Of a DNA stretch of 64,000 nucleotides, positions 50,865 through 59,102 are shown piece after piece. The notes beneath the pieces were generated by a model, which saw only the letters and a list, made by a program, of their open reading frames with translations, was not told where the DNA came from and did not search any database. The stretch is from assembly GCF_003626575.1 (NCBI RefSeq), contig NZ_RBDY01000011.1:161217-225216 (forward strand). Reading direction: 5' to 3'. This DNA is from Streptomyces radicis (GTDB taxonomy: Bacteria; Actinomycetota; Actinomycetes; Streptomycetales; Streptomycetaceae). Numbering within the stretch: the stretch's first letter is position 1; each line of letters opens with the position of its first letter. The position numbers and the translations under genes are program-made.

Positions 50865-51928
50865 CGGGCGCCTCCGTCGGCGTCGGCGGGAACGGCGGCC
50901 ACGGTGGTGGCCTCCGGGGGAGAACAGGGCAGCAGCACCTGGTCGTCGCGGTGGGCGGGGGGCCCTGACAGGGTCTCCACCAGCAGCCGCACCGCCTCGC
51001 GCCCGATCTCGCGCCTGGGGATGCCCACACAGCTCCAGGGCACCCCCGGCCTGGGGCCGCCCGCCGCGTCGCGCAGCACCACGACCGACAGGTGCTCGGG
51101 GATGGCGAGGCCGCGCTCGGTGGCGAACCCCTGGAGGCGGCCCGCGAACGACTCGTCCTCGGCGAGGAACGCGGTCATCCCGTGCGCGAGGGCGTGGTCG
51201 AACCACTCGACGGTCAGCTCGTGGGCGTTCATCATCACCGGCAGCGCGGGGATGCCCAGCTCGGCGCACGCCGCGCGGTAGCCCGACTCCCGGTCGGCGA
51301 CCGCCTCCACGCGGTGGGTGATGCCGAGGTAGCCGACGCGCCGGTGGCCCAGCTCCACGAGGCGCGCCACCGCGTCGCGCGTGGCGGCGGCGTAGTCGGC
51401 GCTCACCCACGCGATCTCCGCCCCCGGCACCTCGCGGCGGCCTATGTGGACGAACGGGTAGCCCTCCCGGCTGAGCCGGGCCAGGTCCGAGTGGTCGTGG
51501 GCCACGCCGAGCAGGACGCTGCCGTCGGCGACGTTGAGGCGGTTGGAGCCGTCGCTGTACAACTGCCGCTGCCCGTCGGGGCGTTCCGTCGAGGTGAAGA
51601 GCAGCAGATCGTACCCCTCCGCCACGGCCTGCTCCTCGACCCCGATCAGGAACTCGTGGTAGAAGTCGCGGCTCGCTATGGGGAAGACGGCCTCGAAGGT
51701 GTGGACCCCGAGGATCCGGTTGCGCTTGCCCTTCAGGCTGCGCGCCGCGGGGTTGGCGGCGTACCCCAGATCGCGGACCGCGTCGCGCACCATGCGCTCG
51801 GTCTCCGGCGGAATCCGATGGCTCGCGGCCCGCCCGTTGACGACGGCGGACACCGTTGCCTGTGACACTCCCGCACGCCGGGCGACGTCTGCCTGGGTCG
51901 GTGCCCCGAGGCGGCGTTTGGCTGCCAA
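50861..51928 (-). CDS. LacI-family transcriptional regulator
   Basis: A 355-residue regulator. The N-terminal HTH TQADVARRAGVSQATVSAVVNG and hinge LGYAANPAARSLKGKRN are followed by a periplasmic-binding-protein-like sensor. The chosen TTG start (51928) has AAGGGG 6 nt upstream and leaves the downstream operator outside the gene; an ATG at 51973 would add 15 residues and run through that operator. It heads the operon, overlapping the oxidoreductase gene. Likely a repressor lifted by an imported oligosaccharide, autoregulated through two operators. Confidence 0.92.
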   Translation of the reverse strand: MAAKRRLGAPTQADVARRAGVSQATVSAVVNGRAASHRIPPETERMVRDAVRDLGYAANPAARSLKGKRNRILGVHTFEAVFPIASRDFYHEFLIGVEEQAVAEGYDLLLFTSTERPDGQRQLYSDGSNRLNVADGSVLLGVAHDHSDLARLSREGYPFVHIGRREVPGAEIAWVSADYAAATRDAVARLVELGHRRVGYLGITHRVEAVADRESGYRAACAELGIPALPVMMNAHELTVEWFDHALAHGMTAFLAEDESFAGRLQGFATERGLAIPEHLSVVVLRDAAGGPRPGVPWSCVGIPRREIGREAVRLLVETLSGPPAHRDDQVLLPCSPPEATTVAAVPADADGGAR

Positions 51929-51937
51929 GATAACCCC

Positions 51938-51957
51938 TTGCTGTTTCGTATCAGCAA
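51938..51957. promoter_or_regulatory. LacI operator 1
   Basis: TTGCTGTTTCGTATCAGCAA: 6-bp arms TTGCTG/CAGCAA around a TCGT core, 10 bp upstream of the lacI TTG start. It shares the frame TTGCTG-NN-TCGT-NN-CAGCA with operator 2. Confidence 0.8.
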
Positions 51958-51982
51958 TGCACGAGATGGACATGAGTGAGAG

Positions 51983-52002
51983 TTGCTGATTCGTTGCAGC
52001 AC
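51983..52002. promoter_or_regulatory. LacI operator 2
   Basis: TTGCTGATTCGTTGCAGCAC matches operator 1 at both arms (one terminal mismatch) and at the TCGT core. The centres are 45 bp apart, about four helical turns, compatible with looping or cooperative binding across the promoter. Confidence 0.78.
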
Positions 52003-52111
52003 TGTAGGAGCGACCCGTGAGGGCGTCAACGGATCGGACAAGAATCGTCAGTTGGGCTTCGCCCTGGTGGGGTCGCGGGGGTCCGGGAACCGGCTCCGTC
52101 CGCCTCGGGGC

Positions 52112-52148
52112 GGGCCGTGGCGCGATGCCAGCGGTCGCGCCACGGCCC
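52112..52148 (-). terminator. Hairpin terminator downstream of the zinc operon
   Basis: A perfect 14-bp stem (GGGCCGTGGCGCGA and its complement) with a 9-nt loop lies 122 bp beyond the permease stop, where minus-strand transcripts from the zinc operon would end before the lacI promoter. Confidence 0.75.
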
Positions 52149-52202
52149 AGTCCGCCATGGGTGGTGTCGTGGAGCCGATACGGCCCCATGGCGGTGTCTA
52201 GA

Positions 52203-52218
52203 TGATAATCGTTTTCGA
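52203..52218. promoter_or_regulatory. Zur-like box at the 3' end of the zinc operon
   Basis: TGATAATCGTTTTCGA resembles the actinobacterial Zur consensus TGAAAATGATTTTCA (read on the minus strand TCGAAAACGATTATCA). It sits 52 bp after the permease stop and has no obvious gene to control, so it could be fortuitous or drive a short transcript. Confidence 0.4.
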
Positions 52219-52269
52219 TAGCGGTGGAAGGCGGTCCCCGCTGTGTCTCCCGTCACCGGCACCGCCGCG

Positions 52270-53145
52270 TCATGCGGCCAGGGCCGAACGACGGTGCCGC
52301 CACCGGCGGTTGAGCAGACCGTGGCGCGGGGCGAGGGTCCAGGCCAGCAGGAAGAGGCCGGTGGCGACCAGGACGACGGTGCCGCCGGTCGGCAGGTCGA
52401 GGCTCCAGGACAGATACAGCCCGGTGACGGCGGAGAGCCCGCCGAGCAGCGGGGCGATCAGCATCATGACGGCGAGGCGGTCCGTGAGCAGCCTGGCGGT
52501 GGCGGCGGGGGTGACGAGCAGCGCCAGGACGAGGATGTTGCCGATGGTCTGCACGGAGATCACGACGGCGACGGAGACCATGACGTAGAGCGCCAGGTCG
52601 AGGGCGAAGACGGGCAGGCCGAGCGCGCGGGCCGACTCGCGGTCCAGGGTGACGGCGACGAACTCCTTGTGCAGCAGGAACGCCAGGACGAGCAGCGCCG
52701 CCGTCGAGACGCCGACCACCTGGATGTCCTCGTCGGGGATGCCGGTGATGGAGCCGAAGAGGAACTGCTGGAGGGAGCCCGAGTAGCCGGGGGAGCGGCT
52801 GATGACGACGATGCCGAGGGCGAAGGCGCCGACGAAGAAGACGCCGATGACGCTGTCCTCGCGCAGCCTGCGGTTCTGGGAGAAGACGGCGACGGCGACG
52901 GCGGTGAGCACCCCGGCGATCGCGCCGCCGAGGACGAGGTTGCCCTGGACGACGAACGCGATGGCCAGCCCGGGGAAGACGGCGTGGGCGACGGCGTCGC
53001 CGATGAACGCCATGCCGCGCAGCACCACGTAGCAGCCGATGACGCCGCAGACGGCCGACGACATCAGCGCGACGAACAGGGCCTTGGGCAGGAAGGACAG
53101 CGCGGGGTTGACCAGGTCGGCGACGAACTCCTGTGGCGTGAGCAT
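52270..53145 (-). CDS. Zinc/manganese-type ABC importer permease (anchored-repeat type)
   Basis: A 291-residue ABC-3 family permease with eight to nine hydrophobic helices. Hallmarks are GCYVVLRGMAFIGDAVAHAVFPG near the start and the C-terminal cluster ILVLALLVTPAATARLLTDR. Its ATG shares one base with the ATPase stop (TGATG). Last gene of the Zur-type operon; forms the membrane channel for Zn(II) (Mn less likely given the Zur box). Confidence 0.92.
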   Translation of the reverse strand: MLTPQEFVADLVNPALSFLPKALFVALMSSAVCGVIGCYVVLRGMAFIGDAVAHAVFPGLAIAFVVQGNLVLGGAIAGVLTAVAVAVFSQNRRLREDSVIGVFFVGAFALGIVVISRSPGYSGSLQQFLFGSITGIPDEDIQVVGVSTAALLVLAFLLHKEFVAVTLDRESARALGLPVFALDLALYVMVSVAVVISVQTIGNILVLALLVTPAATARLLTDRLAVMMLIAPLLGGLSAVTGLYLSWSLDLPTGGTVVLVATGLFLLAWTLAPRHGLLNRRWRHRRSALAA

Positions 53146-53888
53146 CACTTCACCCCCAGCGCGGCGAGCAGCGGGCTGCCGTCGCGGATGCCGAACGCGG
53201 TCCGCCACAGCGCCGCGTCGCGCAGCGCCTCCGGCGCCCCCGTGGCGATGACCGTGCCGTTGACCAGGCAGATCGTCGAGCAGGTGTGCACGGCGGCGAC
53301 CAGGTCGTGCGTGGTCATCAGCACCGCGCGGCCCTCCCGGCTGAGCTCGGCGAAGAGGTCGGTCAGCAGCTCCTGCGTGGGCACGTCGAGCCCGGTGAAC
53401 GGCTCGTCGAGCAGCAGCACACTCGGCCGCAGCGCCAACGCCCGTGCCACGAGGACACGTTGGCGCTGCCCGCCGGAGAGCTGGCCGACGGGGCGGCGGC
53501 GCAGCGCGGTCATGCCGACGCGGGCCACGGCCTCGTTGACGGCGCGGTGGTCGTCGACGCCGGGGCGGCGTATCCAGCCGACGCGCCGCACCCGCCCGGC
53601 CAGCACGGCGTCCTCGACGGAGATGGGGAAGTCCCAGGCGAACTCGTGGCGTTGGGGCACATAGCCGATGCGCTGCCGCGCCCGCGCGATCGGGGCGCCC
53701 TCGACCTCGACCGTGCCGGACGAGCGCTTGACCAGGCCGAGCACGGATCTCAGCAGGGTGGTCTTGCCCGCGCCGTTGGGGCCGATCAGGCCCATGAAGT
53801 CGCCCGCCTCGACGGTGAGATCGACGTCGCGCAGCACCGGGCGGCCCCCGAGCGCGACGGTGAGGCTCTTGACGGACAGCGCGGTCAT
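53145..53888 (-). CDS. Zinc/manganese-type ABC importer ATPase (ZnuC-like)
   Basis: A 247-residue ATPase with Walker A GPNGAGKTT, signature LSGGQRQR, Walker B VLLLDEPFTGLD and H-loop TTHDL. Metal-class traits include GYVPQRHEFAWDFPISVEDAVLAG. It is coupled to the surface-protein gene upstream (ATGA) and to the permease downstream. Confidence 0.93.
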   Translation of the reverse strand: MTALSVKSLTVALGGRPVLRDVDLTVEAGDFMGLIGPNGAGKTTLLRSVLGLVKRSSGTVEVEGAPIARARQRIGYVPQRHEFAWDFPISVEDAVLAGRVRRVGWIRRPGVDDHRAVNEAVARVGMTALRRRPVGQLSGGQRQRVLVARALALRPSVLLLDEPFTGLDVPTQELLTDLFAELSREGRAVLMTTHDLVAAVHTCSTICLVNGTVIATGAPEALRDAALWRTAFGIRDGSPLLAALGVK

Positions 53889-54862
53889 GACGCGGCCCCG
53901 TCCTCGCGCTCGGCGAGGCGGCGCGCCCGTCGGCCGCGCAGGGTGAGCGCGGCGGCGGCCACGAGCAGGGCGAGCAGCACGCCGCCCACGACGGCGAGCG
54001 TGGCGGGGAGCACGGAGCCGTCCCCCTCGGAGGCGGTATCGGCAGCGTTGGCGTCGGGGGGCGCCGACTCCCGTTCCCCCGGGGGCTCGTCGGCGGGGTC
54101 CGCCGCGGCGAACGCCTCCTGGGCGTCGGTCTCCTCGCCGACGGCGAAGCGCAGCGGGGCGCGGTCGGAGACGCGCTCGCCGGTGATCAGGTCGGCGGAT
54201 ATCTCGAAGTCCACGACGTAGACGCCGGGTTCGGTGAAGACCCAGTTGGCGTGGGTGTGCGTGTTGAGGTCGACCCATAGCTCCTGGGGGCCGGGGTCGT
54301 CGCCGTCCCAGAGCACGTCGGGGGCGCCGAGGTCGCCGTTCTGGAGGAAGACGGCGAAGTGTCCCGGCCCTTCGACGCCGTGCATGGTGAGGGTCACACC
54401 GCGGTTGACGCGTTCCCTCACCTCGGGGTCCTGGGTGTTCCAGCCGAGCCAGATGACCTCGGGCGCCTGGGTCTGCGGGATCACATGGAGGTCGCTCCCC
54501 GGCTCGGCGTCGAGGAAGGCGAAGTCCGGGTCGTCGGGCGCCTGTTGGACCGCGGCGTCGACGACCCGGGTGACCACGTCGGTCAACGGGCGCCACACCG
54601 GGGGCGACTGGGCGTCGTCGCGGCCGTGGAGGTGCCACTCGCCGTCGGTGAAGCGGGGCCCTATGTCCACATGGCCGACGTCGAGCACCGCCTCGCCGGT
54701 GGCGTTCGCCTCGTCGGGCGCGACGGTCTGGCCCAGGTCGCCGTCACCCTCCTGGGCATGGGCGGCCCGGGCCCCTGGGCCGAGCCCCGTCAGCAGCGCT
54801 GCGGCGAGCAGGGCCGTGGTCGCGCGGGCGGCCGGGGCGGCCGGGGAGAGTCGAGCGTGCAT
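53885..54862 (-). CDS. Transporter-associated, membrane-tethered surface protein (choice-of-anchor M domain)
   Basis: A 325-residue protein with an N-terminal signal peptide (ATTALLAAALLTG) and one choice-of-anchor M domain. That domain carries VLDVGHVDIGPRF, the conserved VIWLGWNTQ block and LNTHTHANWVFTEPGVY, a His-rich site. An acidic Asp/Pro linker and a C-terminal helix (LPATLAVVGGVLLALLV) followed by Arg residues anchor it to the membrane; no LPxTG/LAxTG motif is seen. It overlaps the ATPase gene and so belongs to the transporter. Probable role: receiving zinc at the cell wall and handing it to the binding lipoprotein. Confidence 0.87.
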   Translation of the reverse strand: MHARLSPAAPAARATTALLAAALLTGLGPGARAAHAQEGDGDLGQTVAPDEANATGEAVLDVGHVDIGPRFTDGEWHLHGRDDAQSPPVWRPLTDVVTRVVDAAVQQAPDDPDFAFLDAEPGSDLHVIPQTQAPEVIWLGWNTQDPEVRERVNRGVTLTMHGVEGPGHFAVFLQNGDLGAPDVLWDGDDPGPQELWVDLNTHTHANWVFTEPGVYVVDFEISADLITGERVSDRAPLRFAVGEETDAQEAFAAADPADEPPGERESAPPDANAADTASEGDGSVLPATLAVVGGVLLALLVAAAALTLRGRRARRLAEREDGAAS

Positions 54863-54908
54863 GGTGTCGCGGCCATCCTTCGTCGAAGGGGTTGGGGGAG
54901 AAGGGAGT

Positions 54909-56522
54909 TCAGGCCAGGCAGTCGCGCAGCGATGCGGCGTTGGCGCGCATCATCGCGACATAGCTGCTGACCTCTTCGTCGAACGCGTCGCCGTAGAGGG
55001 TGCAGACCTCGATGTCGTGCTCTTCGGCGACCTGGACGAGGGTGTTGGAGCGGCTGCGGAGGTTGGGCTCGAGGAAGACGGCGGGGACCGAGAGGTTGGC
55101 GATGGTCTCGGAGAGCCTTCGGCGTTCGGCGAGGCTCGGCTCGGTGGCGGGGTTGGGGGTGACAAAGCCCGCGATGGAGACGTCGTAGGCCGCGCCGAGG
55201 TAGCCGAACGCGTCGTGGGTGGTGACAAGTTGGCGGCGCGAGGGCGGTATCTCGGCGATCGTGGCGGCCACATACGCGTCGAGCTCCTCCAACTCCCGCA
55301 GATAGGCGGCGGCGTTGGCGCGGTAGGTGGCGGCGTGCTCGGGGTCGATCTCGGTGAGCGTGTCACGGATGATCTTGACGTAGGCCATCGCGTTGCGGAC
55401 GTTCTGCCACAGGTGCGGGTCGATCTCCCCGTGCACATGGCGGCCGAGGACCGCCTGTGGCAGCTGGTGGATGTCCTCGCCCGCGCGGCCGAGGAAGCGG
55501 AACTTCGGGTCGCCCGGCACCTCGGTCAGCGCCTTGTTGGGCACCTCGACCACGGTGTCAGCGGCCGGGTGGCTCTCCGGGTGCCCGCCGCCGCCATGGG
55601 GGTCGGCCAGCAGGTGGATGCTTCCGCCCTGCTCGTCGGCGGCGCGGTCCACGTCCACCGTGACATCGGCGTGCCCGGCGTCCAGCACGGTGGCGCCCGC
55701 CATCCCCGGCACCGAGTGGGGGTCGACCCCGACGGCGAACGTGATCCGCGTGGTGCCGAGATCGAGCGGGCGGCTCTCCCGCGTGGGGATCAGCTCGGCC
55801 GCCAACTCCAGGTGGTAGACGCCGGGTTCGGTGAACGCCCAGCTCATGTGCGTGTGCGCGTCCGGGGGCAGCGTCGCGGTGTCGTCCTGGTACCCCCCGC
55901 CCGCGTCGAAGCCGTCGGAGGAGTCGAAGAAGACGGTGGGGTCCCCGAACGTCTCGGTGAGATAGCCGATCAGGTCCCCGGGACCCGCCAACCCGGTGGC
56001 CTTCAGCCGCACTTCGGACGAACGCGTCGCGCCCGCCGCCTCGCCGGTGCCGCGCACGCGCAGGCCGAGCCAGATGGTGTCGAGGTTGACGTTCTCCACC
56101 AACGGGATGATCTCGGCGGCGTACGTGACCGCGCGCTCGGCCAGCGAGACGTTCGGCACGCCGTCGGGGAGGTTGGCGTCGACGGCGCGGATGACGCTCT
56201 GCTCCTCGAGCAGCAGATAGTTGCTGAACGCCGCGTCGGCGTACACGATGTCGCGGATGTCGCGCAGCGACGGCTCGTAGCTGTGCGGGTCGCCGCCCTC
56301 GGGCACCAGGGACTCGACGTCCACCAGGTCGCCCCCGACATGGCGGGCCAGGTCGGCGAGGATCCCGGTCGTGGTGACGACGCGCGTTCTTCCGTCGTCC
56401 GCGGGGGTGGCCACCCCGCCGCAGGCGCTCGCGGTCATGGCGAGTGCGGCTGCGAGGCAGCGGCCCTTCCCGGCCCTGTGGCGCCGGATCCTGTGGCGCC
56501 CGCGTGATCTGTCCCCGGTCAT
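54909..56522 (-). CDS. ZnuA-like metal-binding lipoprotein with inserted choice-of-anchor M domain
   Basis: A 537-residue lipoprotein: signal peptide, lipobox ASAC, then the first half of a cluster A-I (ZnuA/TroA) fold with VTTTGILADLARHVGG and the metal His in GGDPHSYEPS. A surface domain of about 200 residues is inserted (from DTIWLGLRVRGTG to ITFAVG, containing HTHMSWAFTEPGVY). The second half of the fold follows with IDPHLWQN, LVTTHDAFGYL and the C-terminal VCTLYGDAF. The split architecture matches anchored-repeat ABC binding proteins of actinobacteria. Three His plus an acidic residue would bind Zn(II). It lies 46 bp upstream of the second surface-protein gene. Confidence 0.88.
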   Translation of the reverse strand: MTGDRSRGRHRIRRHRAGKGRCLAAALAMTASACGGVATPADDGRTRVVTTTGILADLARHVGGDLVDVESLVPEGGDPHSYEPSLRDIRDIVYADAAFSNYLLLEEQSVIRAVDANLPDGVPNVSLAERAVTYAAEIIPLVENVNLDTIWLGLRVRGTGEAAGATRSSEVRLKATGLAGPGDLIGYLTETFGDPTVFFDSSDGFDAGGGYQDDTATLPPDAHTHMSWAFTEPGVYHLELAAELIPTRESRPLDLGTTRITFAVGVDPHSVPGMAGATVLDAGHADVTVDVDRAADEQGGSIHLLADPHGGGGHPESHPAADTVVEVPNKALTEVPGDPKFRFLGRAGEDIHQLPQAVLGRHVHGEIDPHLWQNVRNAMAYVKIIRDTLTEIDPEHAATYRANAAAYLRELEELDAYVAATIAEIPPSRRQLVTTHDAFGYLGAAYDVSIAGFVTPNPATEPSLAERRRLSETIANLSVPAVFLEPNLRSRSNTLVQVAEEHDIEVCTLYGDAFDEEVSSYVAMMRANAASLRDCLA

Positions 56523-56646
56523 CGGCCTTCCCGGCAGGGTGAGTTGGGGTGGTTGTCGGCAGGGGCCCGATGGGCCGTGGGAGGGGGTGGTCGGTCCCCT
56601 CCCACGGCGTCTCAGGCGGTCGGCGCGGTCGGCGCCTGGGTGTCGC

Positions 56647-58854
56647 TCACGCGCGCGCCGTCGGGCGCCGCCGGTGCAGGGCGACCGCGGCGCCCCCGGT
56701 GGCGACCAGGGCCGCGCCGATCCCCAGCAGCAGCGGGGGCAGCGCGGTCCCGGTTGACGCGAGGTTGCCACCGGCGAGCCGGTCGCCCGGCAGCACACAG
56801 TCCTCGCCGTCCGTCGTCCTGCCGACCGTCACCGTCTCGGTCGCGGTGCCGCCCTGCGGCGCGAGCCCGCCGGGCGCGTCCCCGACGGCGAAGATGTAGG
56901 TCTTCGCGTCGCTCGTGATCGACCCACCCGAGCCGGGGTCGGTCGCCGTGGCCCGCACGGTCAGCGTGTACTGCCCCGGCTCGGTGAACGTCCACTGCGC
57001 GTGGGTGTGCGCCGGGCTCTCCTCCCGCACGGTGCCGGGGAGGTCGTGGCCACCGTCCTCGAGCAGCGGGACGACGCCGCCGAACGTGTTGGTGGAGTAG
57101 ATGTGGACCGTCCCCGGCCCGTCCACCGCGGAGATGTCGATGGAGACATCGGTGTGGCCGCTGCCCGCCATGCCGCTCGTGTCCCAGCCGGGCCAGATCA
57201 GGTCGGGGTCCTGGGTGAGCGGCAGCAGGTAGCCGGAGGGGCTGCCCGGGTAATCGGCGGGGATGTCGTCGGCGAACGCCTCGGGCCTGACGTGCAGGAT
57301 CACGTCCTCGGGGGCGTGCCGCACATGGCTGCCGGTCACGTCCTCCCTGAGGTCGAGGACCAACTCCCCGTCCTCGACCGTGACGTTGAACGTGTCGATG
57401 TGGCCGTGGTCGAGCACGAGCGCGTCCCGCGGGGCCGCGGGGACCTCGCGCTCCTCCTCGGTCGGGAGGCACTGGGGCGCGTCATCCCCGCCGCCCGCGG
57501 AACCGCCGTTCGCCAGGCCGCCGTTCGCCCCGCCCGTGGTGTCACCCGCGGGCACGTCGGACGGCCCTTCCGAGGGGCCGTCGGGGTCGGTGCCGGGCTC
57601 GTCGTGCGTGGTCACACGAATGGTGACCGGCTCGGACTCGGCGACGACCTCGTGGTCGTGGTCGTAGAGCCGCGCCTGCACCTGGAGGCCATCGGCCTCA
57701 TCGGCCGCCTCGAACGCGTAGCTCGCGCCCGTTCCGGCGTCACCGGCCAGCGCCCACCCGGCCTCGGCCGACGCGCGGGTGAACCAGTGGTAGTGGTCGA
57801 GATCGGTCTCCGGGTCCTGTCGTGCCGTCAACTCGACGGTGTCACCGGGGTGGTAGTGGTCGGCCACGCCCTCCACGGTCAGCGTGGTGGCGCCGGGATC
57901 CTCGCCCTCGTGGTCGTCGATGTGCACGGTCACGGGCTCGGACTCGGCGACCACCGCGTGGTCGGCGTCGAGCAGCTCGGCCCTGATCTGCTGCCCGTCG
58001 ATCTCGGCGGTGCCGGTGTAGGCGTCCCCTTCGCCGCCCTCGGCGGCCTCCCACTCGCCCGAGGGCGAGTCCCTGGTGTACCAGTGGTAGTGGTCAAGGT
58101 CGGTCTCGACGTCGGGCACCGCCGTCAACTCGACGGCGTCACCGGTGTGGTAGTGGTCGGCCAGCCCTTCGATCGCCAGGCTCGTCGGACCGGGCGGCGG
58201 CTCCTCCTGGTCCCCTACGGAGAACGCGTACGTCGCGACGTCGCTGGTGAGCGACCGGCCCGTGTCGGGGTCGGTGGCGGTGGCCCTGGCGGTGAGGGTG
58301 TACTGCCCCGGCTCGCTGAACGTCCACTGCGCGTGGGTGTGCGCGGGGGTCTCCTCCCTGATGATGCCGGGGAGTTCATGGCCCCCGTCCTCGAGCAGCG
58401 AGGTCACCGTGCCGAAGCCGCTGAGGGTGTACAGGTAGACCGGGCCCGGGCCGTTGACCTCGGTGATCTCGATCGCCACGTCGGTGTGGCCGCTGCCCGC
58501 GACGCCGCCGGTGTTCCAGCCGGGCCAGATGAGGTTCTGGTCCTGGGTGAGCGGCAGCACATAGCCCGTGGGGGATCCGGGGTACTGCTCGGGGATGCCG
58601 TCGATCCAGGCGTCCTCCTTGACGTGCAGCAGCACGTCCTCGGGGGCGTGTCTGATGTGCGACCCCGTGACGTCCTCGGCCAGGTCGAGGACCAACTCCC
58701 CGTCCTCGACCGTGACGTTGAACGTGTCGATGTGACCATGGTCGAGCACGAGCGGGTCGGCCGCGTGCGCGGTGCCGAAGGCACCGGCCGCCAACGTCAC
58801 CGCCAGCAGGCCCGTGACGGTGGGACGCCATCGTGGGCGTATGGATGCGGTCAT
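56647..58854 (-). CDS. Sortase-anchored surface protein with two choice-of-anchor M domains and His-rich repeats
   Basis: 735 residues. A signal peptide (to AHA) precedes M-domain 1 (about 30-210), two roughly 90-residue beta repeats each with DHYHxGD and DLDHYHW(Y/F)TR, a Gly/Pro linker, M-domain 2 (about 475-655) and a sorting signal. The two M domains are nearly identical in long stretches (e.g. VLDHGHIDTFNVTVEDGELV). The tail NLASTG, hydrophobic helix and RRR fit class E sortase substrates (LAxTG). Dense HYH, HDH and HTHAQW motifs suggest zinc capture at the wall. An AAGGAG lies 12 nt before ATG 58854; a TTG at 58863 is an alternative start. First gene of the zinc operon, 140 bp below a Zur-box match. 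Confidence 0.88.
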   Translation of the reverse strand: MTASIRPRWRPTVTGLLAVTLAAGAFGTAHAADPLVLDHGHIDTFNVTVEDGELVLDLAEDVTGSHIRHAPEDVLLHVKEDAWIDGIPEQYPGSPTGYVLPLTQDQNLIWPGWNTGGVAGSGHTDVAIEITEVNGPGPVYLYTLSGFGTVTSLLEDGGHELPGIIREETPAHTHAQWTFSEPGQYTLTARATATDPDTGRSLTSDVATYAFSVGDQEEPPPGPTSLAIEGLADHYHTGDAVELTAVPDVETDLDHYHWYTRDSPSGEWEAAEGGEGDAYTGTAEIDGQQIRAELLDADHAVVAESEPVTVHIDDHEGEDPGATTLTVEGVADHYHPGDTVELTARQDPETDLDHYHWFTRASAEAGWALAGDAGTGASYAFEAADEADGLQVQARLYDHDHEVVAESEPVTIRVTTHDEPGTDPDGPSEGPSDVPAGDTTGGANGGLANGGSAGGGDDAPQCLPTEEEREVPAAPRDALVLDHGHIDTFNVTVEDGELVLDLREDVTGSHVRHAPEDVILHVRPEAFADDIPADYPGSPSGYLLPLTQDPDLIWPGWDTSGMAGSGHTDVSIDISAVDGPGTVHIYSTNTFGGVVPLLEDGGHDLPGTVREESPAHTHAQWTFTEPGQYTLTVRATATDPGSGGSITSDAKTYIFAVGDAPGGLAPQGGTATETVTVGRTTDGEDCVLPGDRLAGGNLASTGTALPPLLLGIGAALVATGGAAVALHRRRPTARA
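56880..58760. repeat. Internal duplication of about 545 bp within the surface-protein gene
   Basis: The DNA for the two M domains (approximately 58215-58760 and 56880-57425) is highly similar, with long runs of near-identity, and the region between holds two further diverged copies of a beta-repeat unit. High nucleotide identity implies recent duplication or gene conversion. Confidence 0.75.
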
Positions 58855-58993
58855 GTCGGTCAACTGCTCCTTTTCCCGGGCGCGTTCGGCGCCCGCGAGC
58901 TGAGGGGTGGATCGCGCGCGCCCGTGTGCTGGCCCAGGGGCGCGGCGGAGTGGGTGAACGGGGAGGTGTCTCCCCCGAGGAGAGCCTACGTAA

Positions 58994-59008
58994 CGACAAT
59001 CATTTTCA
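58994..59008 (-). promoter_or_regulatory. Zur box upstream of the zinc-uptake operon
   Basis: On the minus strand TGAAAATGATTGTCG matches the Zur consensus TGAAAATGATTTTCA at 13 of 15 positions, 140 bp upstream of the first gene of the znu-like operon. It predicts repression by zinc-loaded Zur. Confidence 0.82.
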
Positions 59009-59102
59009 TCAAGGGGGTGGCCGACTTCTGGGCGGGTGGCTGGGGTAGCGCGCACCCTTCGGGCCTGCCCTGGCCGCCGGAAGCGTTTTCAAGCCTGGCG
59101 TC

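Larger units (their letters stand above)
51929..52269. other. Control region between lacI and the zinc-uptake operon
   Basis: 341 bp without a convincing gene. From left to right it holds two LacI operators, a strong hairpin (52112-52148) and a Zur-like box (52203-52218). The zinc-operon permease ends at 52270, so both flanking operons run leftward. Confidence 0.6.

Noticed and set aside
52026..52262. 78-codon minus-strand ORF spanning the Zur-like box
   Set aside because: It crosses the terminator hairpin and the orphan box, and its composition is random-looking (Arg/His/Thr).
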